From: Campylobacteraceae bacterium
GTDB lineage: Bacteria > Campylobacterota > Campylobacteria > Campylobacterales > Campylobacteraceae
Reading direction: 5' to 3'
NCBI GenBank assembly: GCA_031268335.1
Contig: JAIRXG010000031.1
Location: forward strand, 1 to 64,000
Length of the DNA: 64,000 nt
The notes beneath the pieces are model-generated. The model did no database searches. It saw nothing but the letters and a program-made list of their open reading frames with translations, and was not told where the DNA came from. Position numbers and translations under genes: made by a program. This document shows positions 10,531-18,688 of the stretch, in pieces (position 1 is the first letter of the stretch; each line of letters opens with the position of its first letter).

Positions 10531-10719
10531 TTTTACTCCTTATTTGGATAAATTTTGGAAAATTTTAACATTTGACATCTATACTTTTATGCTATAAGTT
10601 GCCTAATTTTTAATCATATAGTGAAATTATTATTTATACATGTAGGATAATTTTACCGCGATAACCATTTTTGCGGTTCTATAAGTTATTTTAATTTTTA
10701 TATTGTGAATATGGTTTTT

Positions 10720-11301
10720 TTATAAGCAAAACGGGTCGTGCGCCTTGTCTGTGTTCCAAACATACTCTATGTGTTTTGCAATTTGCATTGCTTTTTGAAT
10801 GCCAAATATATCGGCGACAAAACCTAAAGCCATATCAATTCCGGCACTCACTCCGGATGAAGTATAAAATTTACCGCTTACTGTCCATCTAGCACTTTTT
10901 ACCCAACTTACATGTGAATTTTGCGATGCTACCCACTCAAAAGCTTTTTTATTTGTAGTAGCCTCTTTGCCGTCAAGTAACCCTGTTTTTGCAAGCAATG
11001 CAGAACCTGTGCAAACAGATAAACAGTAGTGCGATTTGTTGCAAATTTCAAACAAATTTCTTATGAAATTTTCATCATCAACCAAAACTCTCGTACCTTT
11101 ACCTCCGGGTATCAAAACAACATCAAAATAAATCTCTTTTGCGGATATTGTATAAATTTTCATCTCTCCCGCACTTTTTACAATACCGCCCCTCAAAGAG
11201 ATGTAGTGTAAATCAAATTCATCTACTTTACCGAATACCTCAACCGGACCAAATGCGTCAAGAGTTTCAAAATCGTCAAATAGCAATACGCCTACGTTCA
11301 T
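10720..11301 (-). CDS. DJ-1/PfpI family protein
   Basis: A 193-residue protein of the DJ-1/PfpI (glutamine amidotransferase-like) superfamily. The nucleophile elbow is SVCTGSALLAKTGLLDG near residue 96 and the early acidic residue is in LFDDFETLDAFGPVEVF near residue 15. The pattern resembles isonitrile hydratase InhA and the amidase part of AraC-type regulators, but no DNA-binding domain is present. The substrate cannot be told from sequence. It is transcribed alone, away from the tiny Cys-Cys peptide gene. Confidence 0.85.
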   Translation of the reverse strand: MNVGVLLFDDFETLDAFGPVEVFGKVDEFDLHYISLRGGIVKSAGEMKIYTISAKEIYFDVVLIPGGKGTRVLVDDENFIRNLFEICNKSHYCLSVCTGSALLAKTGLLDGKEATTNKKAFEWVASQNSHVSWVKSARWTVSGKFYTSSGVSAGIDMALGFVADIFGIQKAMQIAKHIEYVWNTDKAHDPFCL

Positions 11302-11460
11302 TCTCTTTCCTTAAAAAATATATTATACCGCTTCCATGCTTTTAATTATTCAAAAATACAATATCAAAATATTTTTTAAGTTTCTATTTGCCGATGTCGG
11401 ATTAAAATATGCAAATTGGTTTTTAGAACCAATAAAATTTCCAAAGGAGGAATAAGACCA

Positions 11461-11538
11461 TGGCATGCTGCGGAAAGAAAGATGCTAAAGCAACAAAATC
11501 TGCCGATAAAACGGACAGCAAAAAGAAATCAAAATAAT
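11461..11538 (+). CDS. 25-residue Cys-Cys, lysine-rich peptide
   Basis: A very short frame encoding MACCGKKDAKATKSADKTDS followed by a lysine-rich tail. Support comes from its surroundings: a strong Shine-Dalgarno (aaaggaggaataagacc) directly before the ATG, an AT-rich promoter-like stretch upstream and a strong hairpin terminator 10 bp after the stop. An adjacent Cys pair with many lysines suggests metal or thiol binding, but that is a guess. A second candidate with a similar start (MCCEAKNAK) lies at 12886. Confidence 0.6.
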
Positions 11539-11548
11539 TTGATTTTTA

Positions 11549-11586
11549 AATAATAACTGTGTCAAATTTTTGGCGCAGTTATTATT
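11549..11586 (+). terminator. terminator of the 25-residue peptide gene
   Basis: An 18-bp stem with two G-U pairs (11549-11566 with 11569-11586) closes on a very short loop. It lies 10 bp past the stop of the tiny gene and would make a discrete transcript of under about 200 nt. Confidence 0.75.
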
Positions 11587-12003
11587 ATCTACTGTGAAAT
11601 TTTTCTCAATTTTTTAAATTATAAAAGTTCAAATCACTTTTCAAATATATATCTTTATACATGTAAGGATGTTGCTGCTTTTGCCGTACAAAATTGACAT
11701 AAATTTAACACAATACATGTGCGCTGCAAAACACGCGATACATTCATATACTTATAAAAATTTATGCCGATATAAGACTTGTCATTTTAAAAAACAACAA
11801 ATACTATTAAAAATAAATTAGGATTGAGAAGAAATCTGTGCAAAATAAAACATTTAAATCCAAGCAAATATTGCATGTAAAAAATTAATGGGTTAAAAAA
11901 TATTGCTTAAAATTTCTTATGTTATGACTTAATAACTAGCATTAATAAATTATCACCGCGCAAAAACACAAATTTAATTATATGGTATTGAGGCTAAAAA
12001 CGA
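11587..12003. other. gene-free AT-rich region left of the insertion site
   Basis: No frame, RNA or hairpin here that I can support. It contains a TACATGTA octamer (11658) and a related TACATGT (11714). It ends where the first tRNA-derived attachment copy begins. Confidence 0.5.
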
Positions 12004-12026
12004 TGGTGCGGTCAACGAGACTCGAA
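12004..12026. repeat. imperfect copy of the tRNA-Leu 3' end (old attachment site)
   Basis: Matches 44466-44488 over 23 bases with one difference (a for g at 12014). It marks the left boundary of an earlier or tandem insertion next to the large prophage. The mismatch suggests it is older or was contributed by a different element. Confidence 0.8.
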
Positions 12027-12058
12027 GTTATATACCCATCTTAAATAGTTCAATTGTA

Positions 12059-12088
12059 TTGACAATGTGCGTATTGTTGTAGTATAAT
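12059..12088 (+). promoter_or_regulatory. consensus promoter of the toxin-antitoxin operon
   Basis: TTGACA at 12059-12064 and TATAAT at 12083-12088 are separated by 18 bp, an unusually complete sigma-70 promoter for this genome. The antitoxin ATG follows 28 bp after the -10 box, with AAGGAG in between. Confidence 0.8.
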
Positions 12089-12116
12089 GTACACATATTT
12101 TATAAGGAGCATAAAA

Positions 12117-12395
12117 ATGACTTCCAATACATCAAATTTAAATATTCGTGTTGATAAAGATATAAAAAATCAGGCTGAAGTGTTTTTTGGCACAATGGGA
12201 CTTACAATGTCAGCTGCAGTAAATATATTTCTGCGCCAATCACTCATACAAGGCAAAATTCCTTTTGAGCTCAAATCTGACCCATTTTACAGCGTTTCAA
12301 ATATGAAAGCTTTAGAGCGTTCTTTACAACAACTAAAAGATGGAAAAGTTGTAACTAAAACCATTGAGGAGTTGGAGCAAATGGCTAATGAATAG
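12117..12395 (+). CDS. RelB/DinJ family antitoxin
   Basis: A 92-residue antitoxin with an N-terminal ribbon-helix-helix (NLNIRVDKDIKNQAEVFF... MGLTMSAAVNIFLRQ) that should bind its own promoter, and a C-terminal toxin-wrapping tail. The ATG at 12117 is chosen over an upstream in-frame ATG because AAGGAG lies just before it and the upstream one falls inside the promoter. It overlaps the toxin start by 8 bp. Pairing a DinJ-type antitoxin with a YoeB toxin is a mixed arrangement, since E. coli YoeB uses YefM. Confidence 0.9.
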   Translation: MTSNTSNLNIRVDKDIKNQAEVFFGTMGLTMSAAVNIFLRQSLIQGKIPFELKSDPFYSVSNMKALERSLQQLKDGKVVTKTIEELEQMANE

Positions 12396-12654
12396 AGTTT
12401 TATTTACGGGTGATAGTTGGGAACATTATCTCTATTGGCAAACTCAAGATAAGAAAACTTCAAAGCGTATAAATGACATTATCAAGGATATTTCACGAAA
12501 TGGTAATACTGGTATAGGTAAGCCTGAACCGTTAAAAGGCAATTTGTTAGGTTGGTGGTCTCGCCGTATAGATGATACGAATAGACTTGTTTACAGAATA
12601 AACAATGAAGTTGTTGAGATATTGCAGTGCAAAGGGCATTATGACGATAAATAA
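12388..12654 (+). CDS. yoeB: YoeB/Txe family mRNA-interferase toxin
   Basis: An 88-residue ribosome-dependent mRNA endonuclease, close in length to E. coli YoeB (84). Family landmarks are WEHYLYWQTQDKK, KPEPLKGNLLGWWSRRI (with the catalytic Glu and Arg region), RLVYRI and the C-terminal HY in CKGHYDDK. The start overlaps the antitoxin stop (ATGAATAG), which couples translation. The coding sequence is intact, so the pair is probably active and may stabilise the inserted segment. Confidence 0.92.
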   Translation: MNRVLFTGDSWEHYLYWQTQDKKTSKRINDIIKDISRNGNTGIGKPEPLKGNLLGWWSRRIDDTNRLVYRINNEVVEILQCKGHYDDK

Positions 12655-13078
12655 TGCTTAAATTTCTATATTTGCATTCCAAAGAAAATAACCCTTGCCT
12701 TCTCCGATCTGCTACACTTTACTTGTTTGTGATATTCCCATTTTATCCTATTTGTTCCGCTACAAGGACGAGTTAAAAAGTACGAATGTTATTACAGTGA
12801 TGGTTGAGATATTGAATGTTTCAATCAATGCTACTGAATAGCTATTTTCTGCTTCATAGGAATAAAGCTAAAAAGGTCAAACAATATGTGTTGCGAAGCA
12901 AAGAATGCAAAAACTCTTTTGAGTGAGGCGAAGCCAAACGAAAAAGAGTGATGCTCTTGGCTAATTATAAAAAAGATGTGTAACCTAATTTAAAAAATTT
13001 AAAGAATTTCTAAAGATAATTGCGATACTATCGCATTATAATATGGTGTGTATTGGTGTGCAATATTTAAGGCTCAAT
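12655..13078. other. gene-poor stretch in the small insertion
   Basis: Apart from one tiny candidate frame (12886-12951) and a GGCgaaGCC-centred hairpin inside it (outer arms near 12912-12919 and 12941-12948), I find no gene here. On the minus strand that hairpin is followed by a T-run and could be a terminator of something lost. Confidence 0.45.
12886..12951 (+). CDS. possible 21-residue Cys-Cys peptide
   Basis: The frame starts MCCEAKNAKTLLSEAK and ends after 21 residues. Its beginning resembles the peptide at 11461 (Cys-Cys, then Lys and an Asp/Asn-Ala-Lys). AAGG lies 9 nt before the ATG. Against it, the second half overlaps a strong hairpin, so the match may be chance. Confidence 0.3.
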   Translation: MCCEAKNAKTLLSEAKPNEKE

Positions 13079-13333
13079 ATGATTAAAAAAACATCTTTAA
13101 GAATAACAGTTACTTTAGATAAAAACCTTGTAAGAAAAATTGATAACAAATGCAAGAGAGATAAAAAAACAAAAAGTGAAATTATTGAGTTAATGCTTAA
13201 ATTATACTTTAACAATGAAGAAATTGAAGATAAAAAGTTTCAGGAATTAATTGAACAGGTTAAAAGATTAGTTTTTAAGCTAGACAAGATATATAAAGAT
13301 CGCAATCAAAATATGTACGATAATTTCTTTTAA
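13079..13333 (+). CDS. ribbon-helix-helix (CopG/Arc-like) protein
   Basis: An 84-residue protein whose first half reads as a ribbon-helix-helix: a beta strand SLRITVTLDKNLV, then two helices ending KSEIIELMLKLYF. The rest is a charged helix. The start at 13079 is taken because it opens the motif and follows aaggct. An 11-bp gap leads to a second small gene, so the pair looks like a toxin-antitoxin-type or plasmid-like unit. The target is unknown. Confidence 0.65.
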   Translation: MIKKTSLRITVTLDKNLVRKIDNKCKRDKKTKSEIIELMLKLYFNNEEIEDKKFQELIEQVKRLVFKLDKIYKDRNQNMYDNFF

Positions 13334-13344
13334 AAAGGATTGAA

Positions 13345-13548
13345 ATGAAAGCTTATTTAAAACAGGATTTTGTCAATTTGGATGAGATTGAGGATGCTTT
13401 GAGGATTAAACTAAGTATATATGCCAATCTTTCATCTGATATTACGGATGATTGTGTTTTATTTTTACAGCAAAATGCTTTTGAAATTCAAGATGTATTA
13501 GACCAACTATTTAAACAAATAAAAGACTTTCAGAATATTGATGTTTAA
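13345..13548 (+). CDS. hypothetical acidic protein, 67 aa
   Basis: Small acidic, mostly helical protein, not recognised. aaaaaggattgaa precedes the ATG. It follows the RHH gene directly and could be its partner. It ends 11 bp before the 26-bp attachment repeat and so belongs to the small inserted segment, not the large prophage. Confidence 0.6.
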   Translation: MKAYLKQDFVNLDEIEDALRIKLSIYANLSSDITDDCVLFLQQNAFEIQDVLDQLFKQIKDFQNIDV

Positions 13549-13559
13549 AGATTTTAATT

Positions 13560-13585
13560 TGGTGCGGTCGACGAGACTCGAACTC
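13560..13585. repeat. att repeat, left end of the prophage
   Basis: A 26-bp perfect copy of 44466-44491, the 3' end of the tRNA-Leu gene including the T-arm and CCA. The two copies bound the prophage, as expected for a tyrosine integrase that uses the tRNA 3' end. Confidence 0.92.
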
Positions 13586-13805
13586 TAAATAAATATTACT
13601 AAATGGCTAAAATAGCCTAAACTGCAAGGCATTTTCATCAAATAACACTACTTAAGGCGATTGATTTGGGCACAATTTTAGACACAAATTTTAAAACATT
13701 TTCCTTTGATTTTATGGTAATTGGATTACTTGGATAGGATAAAAACTCTTTAAAAATTCTAAGTGTTTACTGTAACTTTGTTGTCTTAAAATGAGGTTAA
13801 AATAC

Positions 13806-13828
13806 CCTCGAGCGATTAGCTCAAGAGG
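13806..13828 (-). terminator. stem-loop downstream of fic
   Basis: A dyad around cctcgagc / gctcaagagg lies about 15 bp past the fic stop. The rest of the 13586-13842 gap holds no recognisable gene. Confidence 0.4.
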
Positions 13829-13842
13829 CTATGATGTATTGC

Positions 13843-14988
13843 TCAATTGTCATTAAATAAATCTATATAGTCTCGGTAGACCCATTTTTGAGCATAAATA
13901 TTATCACCACTTTTAACGGGATATAAGATATTCATATTAACAAGTCTATCAACTGCTCTGTATGCGCCCCGCGGCGTATAATTTGTCCATTTAGTAACAT
14001 CGGCTATACCAACAATAGGCATTTTATATAATTCTTCCAATATTTTTACTGTAGCTTCGGAAGCGGTGCGATTTAAAGTTTGTACTTTTATCATATCGTT
14101 CTCACGTAGTTTAGTGATGGCAGAGCAAGTTTTAATCGAAGAAAGCGCTGTTTCTGTAATGCCGTCCAAGAAAAAATCCAACCAACCAAAAATATCTCCA
14201 TTATGATAATTATTAAGTTTTTCATAATAAATTTGCTGGTATTTTTTAAAATATGAAGATAGATATAGTATCGGCATCTCTAAAAGTTTTTTTTGCCATA
14301 AAAACATTGTAATAATTATCCTGCCCGTTCTGCCATTACCATCGTTAAATGGGTGAATGGTTTCAAACTGAGAATGAAGCAAGCCCGCTTTTATAAGAGG
14401 TAGAAAATTATCGTTATCGTGTATAAATTTTTCAAATTGGTCTAAAGCTTTATTCATAGCATCAGCAGGCGGCGGCACAAATCGCGCATTATCTGGGCGT
14501 GTTCCACCAATCCAATTTTGAGAGCGTCTAAACTCTCCAGGATATGCATTATGCGAACTTCTCGCATCACTCATCAACTTTTTATGAAGCTCTCTTATGA
14601 GACGTAAAGAAAACGGCAATTCTTTTAAGCGTTCTAACCCGTAATTTAACGCTGATATGTAATGTAAAATATCATCAACATCATTAGGCAAATTTGAACG
14701 TGGTTCCGCATTTTCACTTTCAATGGCATCCATCATTGTAGCATTTGTGCCTTCTATTTGACTTGAACTTGCCGCATCTTTACGAATAAACATCAATAAA
14801 AAAAGATCTTTGTCCGGCAAAAGCTCCGTTATACCGTCTAACTTGCCAAGTAACCTAATAGCTTCAGTATGCTTTATCATTATCGAGTTTGGAAGCCCTA
14901 AATTGTCTTGAGGAGGGAAGTCGGATGGAATAAAAGACTTATAGCCCTGAGGTTGCTGTACTAATTTACCAATAACAAATTTGTTCAT
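13843..14988 (-). CDS. Fic family protein (class II, with winged helix)
   Basis: A 381-residue Fic enzyme, which normally transfers AMP from ATP to hydroxyls of target proteins. The order is: an N-terminal inhibitory helix motif SSSQIEGT near residue 75 that keeps class II Fic proteins in check, the catalytic motif HPFNDGNGRTGR near residue 210, and a C-terminal winged-helix region that may bind DNA. The ATG at 14988 is preferred because GGAG precedes it. It is the last gene at the attL end, likely cargo. Direct repeats of ATGTGAACA upstream suggest self-regulation. Confidence 0.9.
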   Translation of the reverse strand: MNKFVIGKLVQQPQGYKSFIPSDFPPQDNLGLPNSIMIKHTEAIRLLGKLDGITELLPDKDLFLLMFIRKDAASSSQIEGTNATMMDAIESENAEPRSNLPNDVDDILHYISALNYGLERLKELPFSLRLIRELHKKLMSDARSSHNAYPGEFRRSQNWIGGTRPDNARFVPPPADAMNKALDQFEKFIHDNDNFLPLIKAGLLHSQFETIHPFNDGNGRTGRIIITMFLWQKKLLEMPILYLSSYFKKYQQIYYEKLNNYHNGDIFGWLDFFLDGITETALSSIKTCSAITKLRENDMIKVQTLNRTASEATVKILEELYKMPIVGIADVTKWTNYTPRGAYRAVDRLVNMNILYPVKSGDNIYAQKWVYRDYIDLFNDN

Positions 14989-15000
14989 ATTCACACTCCA

Positions 15001-15051
15001 ATGTGAACATTTTATCAAAAATCGTTCTTATTTGCAAGTAACATGTGAACA
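15001..15051 (-). promoter_or_regulatory. direct repeats upstream of fic
   Basis: ATGTGAACA occurs at 15001-15009 and 15043-15051, 42 bp apart, flanking an AT-rich segment that contains a gataaaat box on the minus strand. The fic start region itself carries the related half-site gttcatat. This looks like an operator for a repressor, possibly the winged-helix domain of Fic. Confidence 0.4.
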
Positions 15052-15109
15052 AAATTTATCTTTTAAGAGAAAAGCAAGCTTTGCCGAATCCTCAACCCTT
15101 AAAAAATAA

Positions 15110-15556
15110 TCACCTTTCTATCATCCTATTAATAAGCCTTTGTGCGCGTTTTGGCGTTTGTAAATACCACTTGCTGTTTTTCATTTCGTCTGCCGTACAA
15201 GTGTAATCCTTATTCTCAAGTGCTATCCACATTTTTTTAAAACCAAGAAGTCCTTTGGTGCCAAGTTGATAGACCATATTATAAATTATCTCTTTACGAT
15301 TTTCATTCAAAGTTTTTATAATATCGCCTTTTACAACGTTAAGCTCTTTGATTGCATTTTCAAGTCTAAACTGCAATAGTTTTTCTGCTTCAAATTCAGT
15401 TATATTATTAGGATCTTTGACGTTTGCAAGTTCTGATTTACTCAAGGGTAATTTCGTTCCATATCCGATAGTTAGAAACCCTTCCGAACATTTATAAGGC
15501 TTTGCTCTAAAACCTTCGTCCCGTTTTACTTCCCGTATCAAATCACTGTAGTTCAT
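15110..15556 (-). CDS. phage endolysin, T4-type lysozyme (GH24)
   Basis: Cell-wall hydrolase of about 148 residues. The N-terminus has the GH24 active site: Glu in RDEGFRAK, then a Cys in YKCSEG where T4 lysozyme has Asp, then Thr in LTIGYGT. This is the Glu-Cys-Thr version of the triad known from some phage lysozymes. ATG at 15556 overlaps the stop of the o-spanin gene (ATGA) and has ggaagg 6 nt upstream. There is no signal peptide, so export relies on the holin. Confidence 0.88.
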   Translation of the reverse strand: MNYSDLIREVKRDEGFRAKPYKCSEGFLTIGYGTKLPLSKSELANVKDPNNITEFEAEKLLQFRLENAIKELNVVKGDIIKTLNENRKEIIYNMVYQLGTKGLLGFKKMWIALENKDYTCTADEMKNSKWYLQTPKRAQRLINRMIER

Positions 15557-15786
15557 TTGCATCCTTCCAATGCAGATAAAAGATTGTTGTAATCAACTAT
15601 CAAAGCCTCTTTTTTTATCAAAATACATTTTGCTACTTCACTATAGTTTCCCTCGCATACCTTATCGTTGTATAGCCTTGCAGGCGTTTCAATCTCGCAA
15701 AGAACGGTTATAGTTACTAACTTTTCAGAACAACCGCTAAAAGTTAGCGCGCAGATACTCAAAAGTGCTATTGCAACTATTTTCAA
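15553..15786 (-). CDS. small lipoprotein, likely o-spanin (Rz1-like)
   Basis: A 77-residue protein with a lipoprotein signal, the lipobox Cys in LTFSGC at residue 19. It starts inside the preceding gene (50-bp overlap in another frame), as Rz1-type genes do relative to Rz, and sits between that gene and the endolysin. It is longer and less proline-rich than lambda Rz1, so the role rests mainly on position. Confidence 0.65.
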   Translation of the reverse strand: MKIVAIALLSICALTFSGCSEKLVTITVLCEIETPARLYNDKVCEGNYSEVAKCILIKKEALIVDYNNLLSALEGCK

Positions 15787-16111
15787 TTTGTATCTCCTTG
15801 ATATATTTGACCTTGTCTTGATACTTAATCACCTCTTTTTCTATTATCTTCTCTACGTACTCTTTTTTGGTATCTGCTATTATCTTGGCTTCGTTAAGTT
15901 TAGCTTCTATGTTTTCTATGCTATTCCTACATGTAAGATATTTATTCTCTTCTTGCAAAAGCATAAAGTGTAAAATACTAATATAAATAACCAAAATGCC
16001 AATTACTATAAACGTCCAATACTGTTTTATAGTTGGAAAGAAACTTACAACCTTTGCAACCCAAGAGAGTTTGGAAAACCAACTCCAAATTGTTAAAAAC
16101 CAAGCTATCAT
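15737..16111 (-). CDS. membrane protein with coiled coil, likely i-spanin (Rz-like)
   Basis: A 124-residue protein with N-terminal hydrophobic segments (about residues 30-52) and a charged coiled coil (NSIENIEAKLNEAKIIADTK and beyond) placed in the periplasm. With the overlapping lipoprotein it fits a two-component spanin that fuses inner and outer membranes in the last step of lysis. Its stop overlaps the next gene and its start overlaps the holin stop. Confidence 0.65.
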   Translation of the reverse strand: MIAWFLTIWSWFSKLSWVAKVVSFFPTIKQYWTFIVIGILVIYISILHFMLLQEENKYLTCRNSIENIEAKLNEAKIIADTKKEYVEKIIEKEVIKYQDKVKYIKEIQIENSCNSTFEYLRANF

Positions 16112-16560
16112 TTTTTACCTCCTCCATCTAAAAGTCTGTCAAGCTGGTTTTTAATGGCTTTTAGTATGTAACTCGTTGCGTCTATTTCGTGTACGCTTTT
16201 GCCTGTGCGAAATGTATAAATATTCGCGATATTTGAATAGGTTTCCGTTAAAATCAAAGCGTTAATGGTAAAAGCTATTAACCATTCGCCAAACTTCACA
16301 TCTAAACCTTTCATCGCAAGAGCAATAATTAAAGGTACTAACAGATATAAGAGCTTGGATATACACCCCAAACCCATTCTGTGAGACGTAATATTTCTTT
16401 TGTTAAGCCTATAAGCCTTCGCTATGCCCGTCAACATGTCTATACCCATAAGGCTGGCTAAAATAATGAACTGTATTTCATTAAGTCCTAAGAACGCAAA
16501 TATACTTGCGATGCCTGCCGTGATTACACTTAGCCCTACGTCCACTTGTGCTTTTTCCAT
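16108..16560 (-). CDS. phage holin (phage_holin_4 type)
   Basis: A 150-residue membrane protein with about four helices. The GLNEIQFIILASLMGIDMLTG and RMGLGCISKLLYLLVPLI stretches match the phage_holin_4 (Cp-1/toxin-secretion holin) pattern. It begins the lysis cassette holin, i-spanin, o-spanin, endolysin, all overlapping by 4-50 bp. Intact. Confidence 0.8.
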   Translation of the reverse strand: MEKAQVDVGLSVITAGIASIFAFLGLNEIQFIILASLMGIDMLTGIAKAYRLNKRNITSHRMGLGCISKLLYLLVPLIIALAMKGLDVKFGEWLIAFTINALILTETYSNIANIYTFRTGKSVHEIDATSYILKAIKNQLDRLLDGGGKK

Positions 16561-16569
16561 ATGTTTTTC

Positions 16570-17583
16570 CTATAATCCATAAAATCCAACTGGAGCAAAC
16601 ACACTACTTTTATACTGCATGTAAGTTCCAGTATTCATAAGATTAAACACATTGGCATTGTCGCCCACGTAACCTATCGGAAGATATACTTTACCGTTTG
16701 CCGAAGTAGGTATAACTGTTGTATACCAACTCGTTACGCTTGTTTGGTCAAGTTTAAAACCTCCGCCGGTGATTGTTCCTACCAAGTATAATTGCTTGTT
16801 AAAATCAGCAGATGCAAAACCGTTGAAAGAATATTGGATATTTCCACTTGAATAGTAATACTCATAATAAAATCCGTTTGTCGCTTTAGCTCCTGCAGCG
16901 ATAGAACCGCTTCCCGTCCAAAATAGTACGGGGCTTGAAAGGTCAAAAATTTGCGTAGAAGCTGTCTTAGTTGCAGTTGTAACGTCTCCTATAGATAGAG
17001 GATATAATTTACCGTCTATACCTTTCATGCAAAGTTTATATCTTGTTATTTGTACTCCCGCGATAAAATTATTGCCACCCATATTTGTATTTGGAATAGT
17101 GTCATTATCCGACCAATCGGGCAGATGAACAAATTGATAAGCCGTTCCATCAAAACGCACAAATATCGTTTGATTTGCGGCAAATGAATAATTCGCGCTG
17201 GAGGTTAAGTTATTGTTATTCCATCTCAAATAATAAGAAGTTCCGTTGATACTAACCTGCGGACTTGCCACTGTAGAAGCAACTGTAAACTTCAGAACCA
17301 AGAAATCTCCGCTTTTTGGCACATAGTCAGATTGAATACCATCTACTATTTTTATGGCCGTAGCTGCTGCTGTAGAAGTAGTTCCTGACATTATTACGCT
17401 TGGAGGAACTAATGTCCCACTTGATAATGCACCTACCTGAACAACGGGTACAGCTATCTTTTTACCATCTTTATCGGTTACTTCCTGAACTTTAAAATTA
17501 CTGTTTCCGCTCACGTCAACGATTGGCGTTGAGAGTAGATTTCCATCTTGATTTGGCACGCCTTGAATAACATAATCAGCCAT
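16570..17583 (-). CDS. phage tail fibre protein
   Basis: A 337-residue protein rich in Gly, Ser, Thr and Asn with beta-strand-like repeats, of the kind found at the distal end of siphophage tails. It lies after the tail-tip genes and overlaps the tail-fibre-associated gene upstream (8 bp). There are no Cys clusters or enzymatic motifs. Receptor binding is inferred from position and composition. Confidence 0.65.
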   Translation of the reverse strand: MADYVIQGVPNQDGNLLSTPIVDVSGNSNFKVQEVTDKDGKKIAVPVVQVGALSSGTLVPPSVIMSGTTSTAAATAIKIVDGIQSDYVPKSGDFLVLKFTVASTVASPQVSINGTSYYLRWNNNNLTSSANYSFAANQTIFVRFDGTAYQFVHLPDWSDNDTIPNTNMGGNNFIAGVQITRYKLCMKGIDGKLYPLSIGDVTTATKTASTQIFDLSSPVLFWTGSGSIAAGAKATNGFYYEYYYSSGNIQYSFNGFASADFNKQLYLVGTITGGGFKLDQTSVTSWYTTVIPTSANGKVYLPIGYVGDNANVFNLMNTGTYMQYKSSVFAPVGFYGL

Positions 17584-18109
17584 CGTTTGCCTCCCATTTG
17601 ATATTTTCTATCTCTTCTTTTGTTTTGGCTTTTTTTAAAGCGTCTTTTAAAACTCTGCCTTTTGCTACTAATGAGGCACTTCTTTGAGCTATCAAAAAAC
17701 CAATTTCCGTAAGTTCTTGAATACTAAAAGTAATCAGTTTATTGTCAGCGCTCCACCAATCATAACTATTTATCCCCATCGCTTGACACAACAATACTGC
17801 GGAGGAAAGTTTACTTTGACTATCCGCATCGGCTTGAATTTCATAACTTTTATAAGTTATGTTAGAATATTCGGCTTGCTGTTTTAGTAGATTGATTTGT
17901 TGTTTTTTTTGTTGCTTCAATCTAACTAAATAAGCTTTTTGTTTTTCTTTACTGATAACAAGTTTATTATTAATAATATCCCAAACCTCTTGGGGTTCGT
18001 TTGGCAACTTATCCTCATCTATAACCAAATACCCTTCGGTATTGCTATAATCCATAAATGTATTTAAGATAACAACACTATCATTATCCTTATAAAGAGT
18101 AATTTTCAT
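17576..18109 (-). CDS. DUF4376-like tail-fibre-associated protein
   Basis: A 177-residue protein. The N-terminal part is a small beta domain; the middle carries a basic coiled coil; and the C-terminal half (IQADADSQSKLSSAVLLCQA, then W and FSIQELTEIGFLIAQR) has the DUF4376 pattern seen in phage tail-fibre regions, often with chaperone-like roles. The start overlaps nothing and follows an AT-rich leader after the upstream gene. Confidence 0.65.
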   Translation of the reverse strand: MKITLYKDNDSVVILNTFMDYSNTEGYLVIDEDKLPNEPQEVWDIINNKLVISKEKQKAYLVRLKQQKKQQINLLKQQAEYSNITYKSYEIQADADSQSKLSSAVLLCQAMGINSYDWWSADNKLITFSIQELTEIGFLIAQRSASLVAKGRVLKDALKKAKTKEEIENIKWEANDG

Positions 18110-18118
18110 TTTTTTCCT

Positions 18119-18670
18119 TTAATAATAAATAGGAACCGCAACGGCTCCATACCCTAAATCAGTACTATCTACACTTACTATTATTGAAGTGGGTGTAACA
18201 TTAAGAGGTGAGAGATTCGTACTGCATTTAAGGTATAATCTGATATGGTCAATAGTGCCTGCCAGTGTTATATCGTCAGAGTAAGTGGCATTTGAAGTGA
18301 AGGTTCTTTCTACTAAAACAGGTTCTTCACTTGACGTCACTCTAACCCATTTCATACTGAATGTTGGGGAGGCAGGAGAAACAATGTTAACAGAAAGTTC
18401 CGTTTTAACTCTGATAATGCCTTTTCTAAACATTCTAAAATCAAATACTTTTGTATAATTATTGGAATATACAGTACTTAAGTTTTTGGCAAAAAGCACA
18501 TTAGTATTTCCGGAAGCAACAACGGGAATCACCTTATCTGCTATCTTCGGAGCCCCGCTCGCCCCCTCAGCCAATGCTAAAATATCCTGATATATCGCCC
18601 AAATGTCCGCTGCTCGTATAGGTTTTTCAGGTTCTATATTTGCTTGCGGTATCGTTGTCCATGTTGCCAT
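18119..18670 (-). CDS. phage tail protein, 183 aa
   Basis: Not recognised at family level. The sequence opens MATWTTIPQANIEPEKPIRA, a start common in distal-tail or fibre-linker proteins, and the rest is beta-rich. It lies between the tail hub gene and the fibre-associated gene, preceded by a Shine-Dalgarno (aaggag). Structural role inferred from position. Confidence 0.55.
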   Translation of the reverse strand: MATWTTIPQANIEPEKPIRAADIWAIYQDILALAEGASGAPKIADKVIPVVASGNTNVLFAKNLSTVYSNNYTKVFDFRMFRKGIIRVKTELSVNIVSPASPTFSMKWVRVTSSEEPVLVERTFTSNATYSDDITLAGTIDHIRLYLKCSTNLSPLNVTPTSIIVSVDSTDLGYGAVAVPIYY

Positions 18671-18688
18671 TTTTTCTCCTTATAAAAA

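Noticed and set aside
13600-13740. Possible integrase relic next to attL (text resembling LDTN at the end of the integrase gene)
   Set aside because: Only about 20 bases are similar, on the wrong side of the att copy for a lost integrase; chance cannot be excluded.
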